A stretch of 64,000 nt of DNA from positions 1 to 64,000 of the forward strand of contig NZ_VKDB01000007.1 in NCBI RefSeq assembly GCF_007280555.1. Direction: 5' to 3'. The position numbers and the translations under genes were made by a program. The notes under the pieces are model-generated. The model worked only from the letters and a program-made list of their open reading frames with translations. It did no database searches and was not told the DNA's origin. How positions within the stretch are numbered: position 1 is the stretch's first letter; each line of letters opens with the position of its first letter. This document shows, one piece after another, positions 60,492-64,000 of this stretch. This stretch comes from Deinococcus detaillensis. GTDB taxonomy: Bacteria > Deinococcota > Deinococci > Deinococcales > Deinococcaceae.

Positions 60492-61958
60492 ATGTCCTCC
60501 GATCTCCTCCCCAAAACCCAGCTCACCGCCGCCCAAATTGCCGCCGCCGTTCAGGGCGGTCAAAGTCCCCAGCGCTTTGTCCAAGACGCCCGCGACCGCG
60601 CTGAAGCGGATGTCTTCGGTTCGCTGATTAGCGTGCTGAGCGCCGAACAGGTAGACGCTCAAGCCGCCGAGGTGTCGCGCCGCTTAGAAGCTGGCGAAAC
60701 CTTACCGCTGGCCGGCGTGCCCATCGTCATCAAAGACAATCTGAACCTGATCGGCACCGCCACCACCTGCGGCAGCCGGATGCTGGCGGGCTATGTCAGT
60801 CCTTACACCGCCACCGCCGTGCAAAAGGTGCAGCGGGCCGGGGCCGTCATCGTGGGCAAGGCCAACATGGACGAGTTTGCGATGGGGTCGAGTACCGAAA
60901 CCGGCGCGTTTGGGGCCACCCAGAATCCCTGGGACCCCTCCCGCGTACCCGGCGGCACCTCCGGCGGCAGCGCGGCGGCGGTGGCTTCGGGTATGGTGCC
61001 GCTCTCACTCGGCTCAGATACCGGCGGCTCGGTGCGCCAGCCCGCCGGATTTACGGGCGTCTACGGCTTCAAGCCGACTTACGGGCGCGTCAGCCGCTAC
61101 GGTTTGGTGGCGCACGCCAGCAGCCTCGATCAGATCGGGCCATTTGCTACCTCAGCCCAAGATTTGGCCCTGATGCTGGACGCCATCAGCGGACACGACC
61201 CGATGGACGCCACCAGCTTGGACGCCGCTCCCCACTTCGCGGCGGCACTCGGCGCAGATATTAAGGGTCTGCGGGTGGGGGTGATTAGCGAGTCGCTGGG
61301 CAGCAACACGGCGGGCGTGGAAGCGGCTTTGAAGCACATGCTGGACGCCCTCAAGGACTTGGGCGCGGCGGTCAGCGAAATCAGCTTGCCGACCCTCCAG
61401 CACGCGGTGGCCGCTTACTACCTAATCTCCACGCCGGAAGCCAGCAGCAATTTGGCCCGCTATGACGGCATGGTCTACGGAGAGCGGGTGGATGCGGGCG
61501 ACGTGAACACGTCCATGAGTCGGGCGCGGGGACAGGGTTTCGGGCGCGAGGTCAAACGCCGTATTCTGATCGGCACCTACGCGCTCTCCAGCGGGTATTA
61601 CGACGCTTATTACAGCAAAGCTATGAAAGTGCGCCGCCTGATCGCCGACGACTTCAACCGGGCCTTTGGACAGTTCGACATTCTGATCACGCCCACCAGC
61701 CCCTTTCCGGCCTTTAAGCGCGGCGAAAAAGTCAGCGATCCGGTGGCCATGTACGCCGCCGATGTGGATACGGTGGCGATCAGCTTGGCAGGGTTGCCCG
61801 CGCTGAGCGTGCCCGCCGGATTCGAGACGGTTGACGGCAAGCGCTTACCGCTGGGCATCCAACTGATCGCCCCCGCACTCAGCGACGAAAAACTGCTGAC
61901 GGTGGCGAGCGCTTTGGAGCGCAGCGGAGCGGTGAAGGTGGAACTTGCTCCCCGCTGA
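60492..61958 (+). CDS. gatA: Aspartyl/glutamyl-tRNA amidotransferase subunit A
   Basis: GatA releases ammonia from glutamine for converting mischarged Glu-tRNA(Gln) or Asp-tRNA(Asn). The 488-residue amidase has the catalytic Lys in VPIVIKDNLNL and the Ser pair in GGTSGGSAAAVASG and SDTGGSVRQPAG, followed by the GatA mark GVYGFKPTYGRVSRYGL. gatB and gatC are not adjacent, as is usual in scattered gat genes. TAAACT lies 7 nt before the ATG (leaderless). Confidence 0.96.
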   Translation: MSSDLLPKTQLTAAQIAAAVQGGQSPQRFVQDARDRAEADVFGSLISVLSAEQVDAQAAEVSRRLEAGETLPLAGVPIVIKDNLNLIGTATTCGSRMLAGYVSPYTATAVQKVQRAGAVIVGKANMDEFAMGSSTETGAFGATQNPWDPSRVPGGTSGGSAAAVASGMVPLSLGSDTGGSVRQPAGFTGVYGFKPTYGRVSRYGLVAHASSLDQIGPFATSAQDLALMLDAISGHDPMDATSLDAAPHFAAALGADIKGLRVGVISESLGSNTAGVEAALKHMLDALKDLGAAVSEISLPTLQHAVAAYYLISTPEASSNLARYDGMVYGERVDAGDVNTSMSRARGQGFGREVKRRILIGTYALSSGYYDAYYSKAMKVRRLIADDFNRAFGQFDILITPTSPFPAFKRGEKVSDPVAMYAADVDTVAISLAGLPALSVPAGFETVDGKRLPLGIQLIAPALSDEKLLTVASALERSGAVKVELAPR

Positions 61959-62886
61959 GTTACCCACCGCTCCAGAGCTGGCCCACTTCGGTTTAGCCGC
62001 CCAGCACCCGCTGACCCGCATTTGGGAACCCGACGAGACACGTCTAGAGCGCCTCGCGGAGATTTACGAGTTTGATTTACAACTTGCTGGTGACCTCGAC
62101 TTGGCTGCCAAGCGGGCCGAGTTTCTGGACGTGGGCCAAGGCGCACAAGCGTTCCTCAACCGCTGGGTCAATGTCCCGCCCGACCTCCACGCCATGCTGA
62201 GCATCCGATTCGAGGGACTGGACAGAGCCAAACCCTTCGTGGACGCCAGTCTGCTCAGCCGCCCGCTGACTGAGCTGGATTTGCCCGCTCTGGCTGAAGT
62301 CGCCCGCGAGGTCTACGGAACATTCAAGCCGCTGTATTTGAGACTCTGGAGCGCCGCGCCTGCCGGACATTTTCCAGAAACCTCACCCGACAAGCGCTTT
62401 CTGGCCGCGCCGATTGTGGAGCTCAGAAAGGTGGACGTGCCGACCGAACTCAGTACCCGGCCCACCTCGGACTTACGGCATTACCCAGACGCGCAGGCCG
62501 CCTACGCCAGCGTGGACGCTCGGCACCCCGACCACCCGCAGCAAGCCCAAATCGAAAGTGAAGAAACCTTGCAGGCGTTGATCGAAGCGGGAACGCTCTT
62601 CGATGTGCTGGTCAATGGTGAGTGGGCCGGATACATCGGGAGCACCGAAAACTTCGCAGCCGATACGCTGGGCCTGGATGCTTATGTGGTGCAGGAATTG
62701 ATTCTGGCCCCGCTATTTCGCGGCAAGGGCTACGGCACATTTCTCAGCACGCTGCTGGCCCGCGCTTTGCCGGATCAAAGCCGCGTGCTGATCGGCATCA
62801 TTCACGCCGAGAATGAGGGTGCGATCACGGCGGCTCTGCGGGCCGGGCGGGTGGACGTGGGCGGCTGGATGCAGGTCAGACTGTGA
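61945..62886 (+). CDS. GNAT-family N-acetyltransferase-like protein
   Basis: The 313-residue frame begins at TTG 61945, overlapping the end of gatA by 14 bp, with AAGGTGG upstream. The C-terminal third has the GNAT features AYVVQELILAPLFRGKGYGTFLSTLLARAL (landmark RGKGYGTFLSTLL, the acetyl-CoA loop) and VLIGIIHAENEGAITAALRAGR. The first 200 residues are an unfamiliar helical region (ELPTAPELAHFGLAAQHPL and on). Coupling to gatA is probable; the substrate is unknown. Confidence 0.75.
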   Translation: MLPAELPTAPELAHFGLAAQHPLTRIWEPDETRLERLAEIYEFDLQLAGDLDLAAKRAEFLDVGQGAQAFLNRWVNVPPDLHAMLSIRFEGLDRAKPFVDASLLSRPLTELDLPALAEVAREVYGTFKPLYLRLWSAAPAGHFPETSPDKRFLAAPIVELRKVDVPTELSTRPTSDLRHYPDAQAAYASVDARHPDHPQQAQIESEETLQALIEAGTLFDVLVNGEWAGYIGSTENFAADTLGLDAYVVQELILAPLFRGKGYGTFLSTLLARALPDQSRVLIGIIHAENEGAITAALRAGRVDVGGWMQVRL

Positions 62887-62894
62887 CCAGACAA

Positions 62895-62923
62895 GCCCGC
62901 TCCCCCCAGGTCGGGAAAGCGGG
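62895..62923. terminator. Hairpin between convergent genes
   Basis: GCCCGC pairs with GCGGGC (62917-62922) with a loop of about 16 nt in the gap between the GNAT gene and the Ig-like gene. No clear T-run follows, so it is only a weak terminator candidate. Confidence 0.35.
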
Positions 62924-62945
62924 CCAGTACAGCGGGTGCTAAACG

Positions 62946-64000
62946 CTAACCAACTATTTTCTGAACAATCGTCACTGTTCCGCTGGCCGAGCCTTGCGCC
63001 GAGCCGTTTGTGTAAGTGACGGTCACGGTATAGACACCGACATTCAGATCAATTTTGGGAGCGCAGCCGGTGCCGGTGTATGTTTTGGTCGCACTGACTG
63101 CCTTCCAAGCCAGCGTCGCGCACGACGTGCTCACGCCGTTGAGCGTCACGCTGCCCGCGAAGTCGACAAGAACGCTGGAGCCGTAAGTTCCGACTGAATA
63201 CGGCAGCTTGGGCGCGGTGATGGTCACCACCACGGTGGGCGTCGGCGGGGTCGGCGCTTCAGCCACCGTGACGCTCACGGTTTTGCTGTCTGTGCGGCCA
63301 TCGTAAGTCTGACTGGCGGTCAGGGTGCGCGGGCCGGACGTGGTAAAGCTCACGCTGGGCGTGCATCCTGTCCACGGGCCTTCACCGGCTTTGCTGCTCT
63401 TCCAGGTCATGCCGGCACAGTTCAGAGCCGTGTCCAGGTTACCGCCGCCCAGAAACTGCACGGCGTTCGCCTGCAAAAGGGTGGGAGTCTTGAGCGGCAA
63501 GGTCGATCCCTGCTGCGGATAGAGAACGGTCACTATGGGATAGCCGCCGTCGTACACCATAAAACTGATCTGGCCTACATTACCGTCCGAGTCTTTGGCT
63601 TTGGCGGTGATGGTATCGCTCGCGCCGCTGCCCGCCAAGTTCAAGTTGACGGTTTTACCGCTGCCGATTTTATTCACGCCTGCTTTGGCCGAGAACCATT
63701 CGAGGCTGCTGGAGCAGCAGTCCTGACCGTCGGTGGCGTCATTGACGCGGGCGCTGAACGTCTGGATTTTTTGGAAATTGAAGTAGAACGGCTGATGGAA
63801 GCCTCCAGAAAAAGTGAACGGCGCAGTCAAGCTGACCTGCGGGCCGGCGCTGCCTTTACCCTGCACCACTTCGGTGTTCCAGCGTGCTGAGCGCGAAGTG
63901 GTCATGTTCATGCGCGTGAGATCGGAGAAAAATAAGGTCACGTAATTGACTGGCACGTAGTAGTACCCCGCGTCGGCGGCTCCGCAGCCCCACGAGTTCT
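62946..64000 (-). CDS. Surface protein with Ig-like repeats, N-terminus beyond window
   Basis: The reading frame is open to the right edge; a GTG at 63956 is internal, since the upstream frame continues in protein-like sequence (NSWGCGAADAGYYYVPVNY). The visible 350 residues are beta-rich and contain at least three immunoglobulin-like units, for example ITAKAKDSDGNVGQISFMVYD, RTLTASQTYDGRTDSKTVSVTV and IDLNVGVYTVTVTYTNGSAQG, joined by a PTPPTPT linker. Paired cysteines occur in each unit, and a CC pair lies near DGQDCCSSS. It is probably exported and may bind other molecules; function unknown. Confidence 0.75.
   Translation of the reverse strand, partial: NSWGCGAADAGYYYVPVNYVTLFFSDLTRMNMTTSRSARWNTEVVQGKGSAGPQVSLTAPFTFSGGFHQPFYFNFQKIQTFSARVNDATDGQDCCSSSLEWFSAKAGVNKIGSGKTVNLNLAGSGASDTITAKAKDSDGNVGQISFMVYDGGYPIVTVLYPQQGSTLPLKTPTLLQANAVQFLGGGNLDTALNCAGMTWKSSKAGEGPWTGCTPSVSFTTSGPRTLTASQTYDGRTDSKTVSVTVAEAPTPPTPTVVVTITAPKLPYSVGTYGSSVLVDFAGSVTLNGVSTSCATLAWKAVSATKTYTGTGCAPKIDLNVGVYTVTVTYTNGSAQGSASGTVTIVQKIVG

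Overview
The window reads as a chromosomal segment of a Deinococcus species. Four things point there: high GC with dense, mostly non-overlapping genes; the cinA-thpR-recA operon; a large amylosucrase; a bacillithiol-type YtxJ domain. In addition, many genes have a TAnnnT box 5-8 nt before the start codon and no ribosome binding site, the leaderless layout typical of this genus. This is inference from gene content and sequence style; no database was searched.

Layout. 1-5.3 kb: the tail of a probable transposase, map, the msrPQ periplasmic methionine sulfoxide repair pair, a short inverted-repeat element, two small unknown genes with a decayed gene before them, and ispG. 5.4-9.6 kb: rimP-nusA-ylxR-infB, the translation/transcription core operon. 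9.6-17.1 kb: small secreted proteins, a PPOX-family protein, a 1201-residue BTAD/AAA regulator, tRNA-Arg(CCT), a BRO-like protein and a Fer4/CDGSH protein. 17.2-20.7 kb: a leader peptide, cinA, thpR and recA, all chained by 4-nt overlaps. 20.7-30.5 kb: DinB-like protein, App1-like phosphatase, ddl, a peptide ABC transporter (binding protein and two permeases, no ATPase) and an S41 peptidase. 30.5-38.8 kb: rny, menG, the ftsE-ftsX-envC-like operon and a divergent CtpA. 38.9-48 kb: TrmB regulator, CBS protein, two Skp-like proteins, CMD protein, ald with its divergent Lrp-type gene, SCO1 and an M16 peptidase. 48-53.3 kb: amylosucrase, fni (type 2 IPP isomerase) and a GNAT protein. 53.3-64 kb: an AT-rich S41 gene flanked by a 65-bp duplication of the 3' end of a YcaQ/AlkZ-like gene, then a YtxJ/immunity-like fusion, hslO, hpt, trpC, an SDR, gatA, a GNAT protein and a secreted Ig-like protein running off the right edge.

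Most genes are core functions. The parts that most deserve a second look are: the duplicated-end cassette at 53.28-54.60 kb; the inverted-repeat element at 2.90-3.07 kb; the leaderless leader peptide coupled to cinA; two inverted half-sites resembling the Deinococcus radiation/desiccation response motif just before recA; an orphan promoter-terminator pair near 55.7 kb; and the fusion protein at 55.8-56.5 kb. I saw no CRISPR array, intact insertion sequence, rRNA or prophage.
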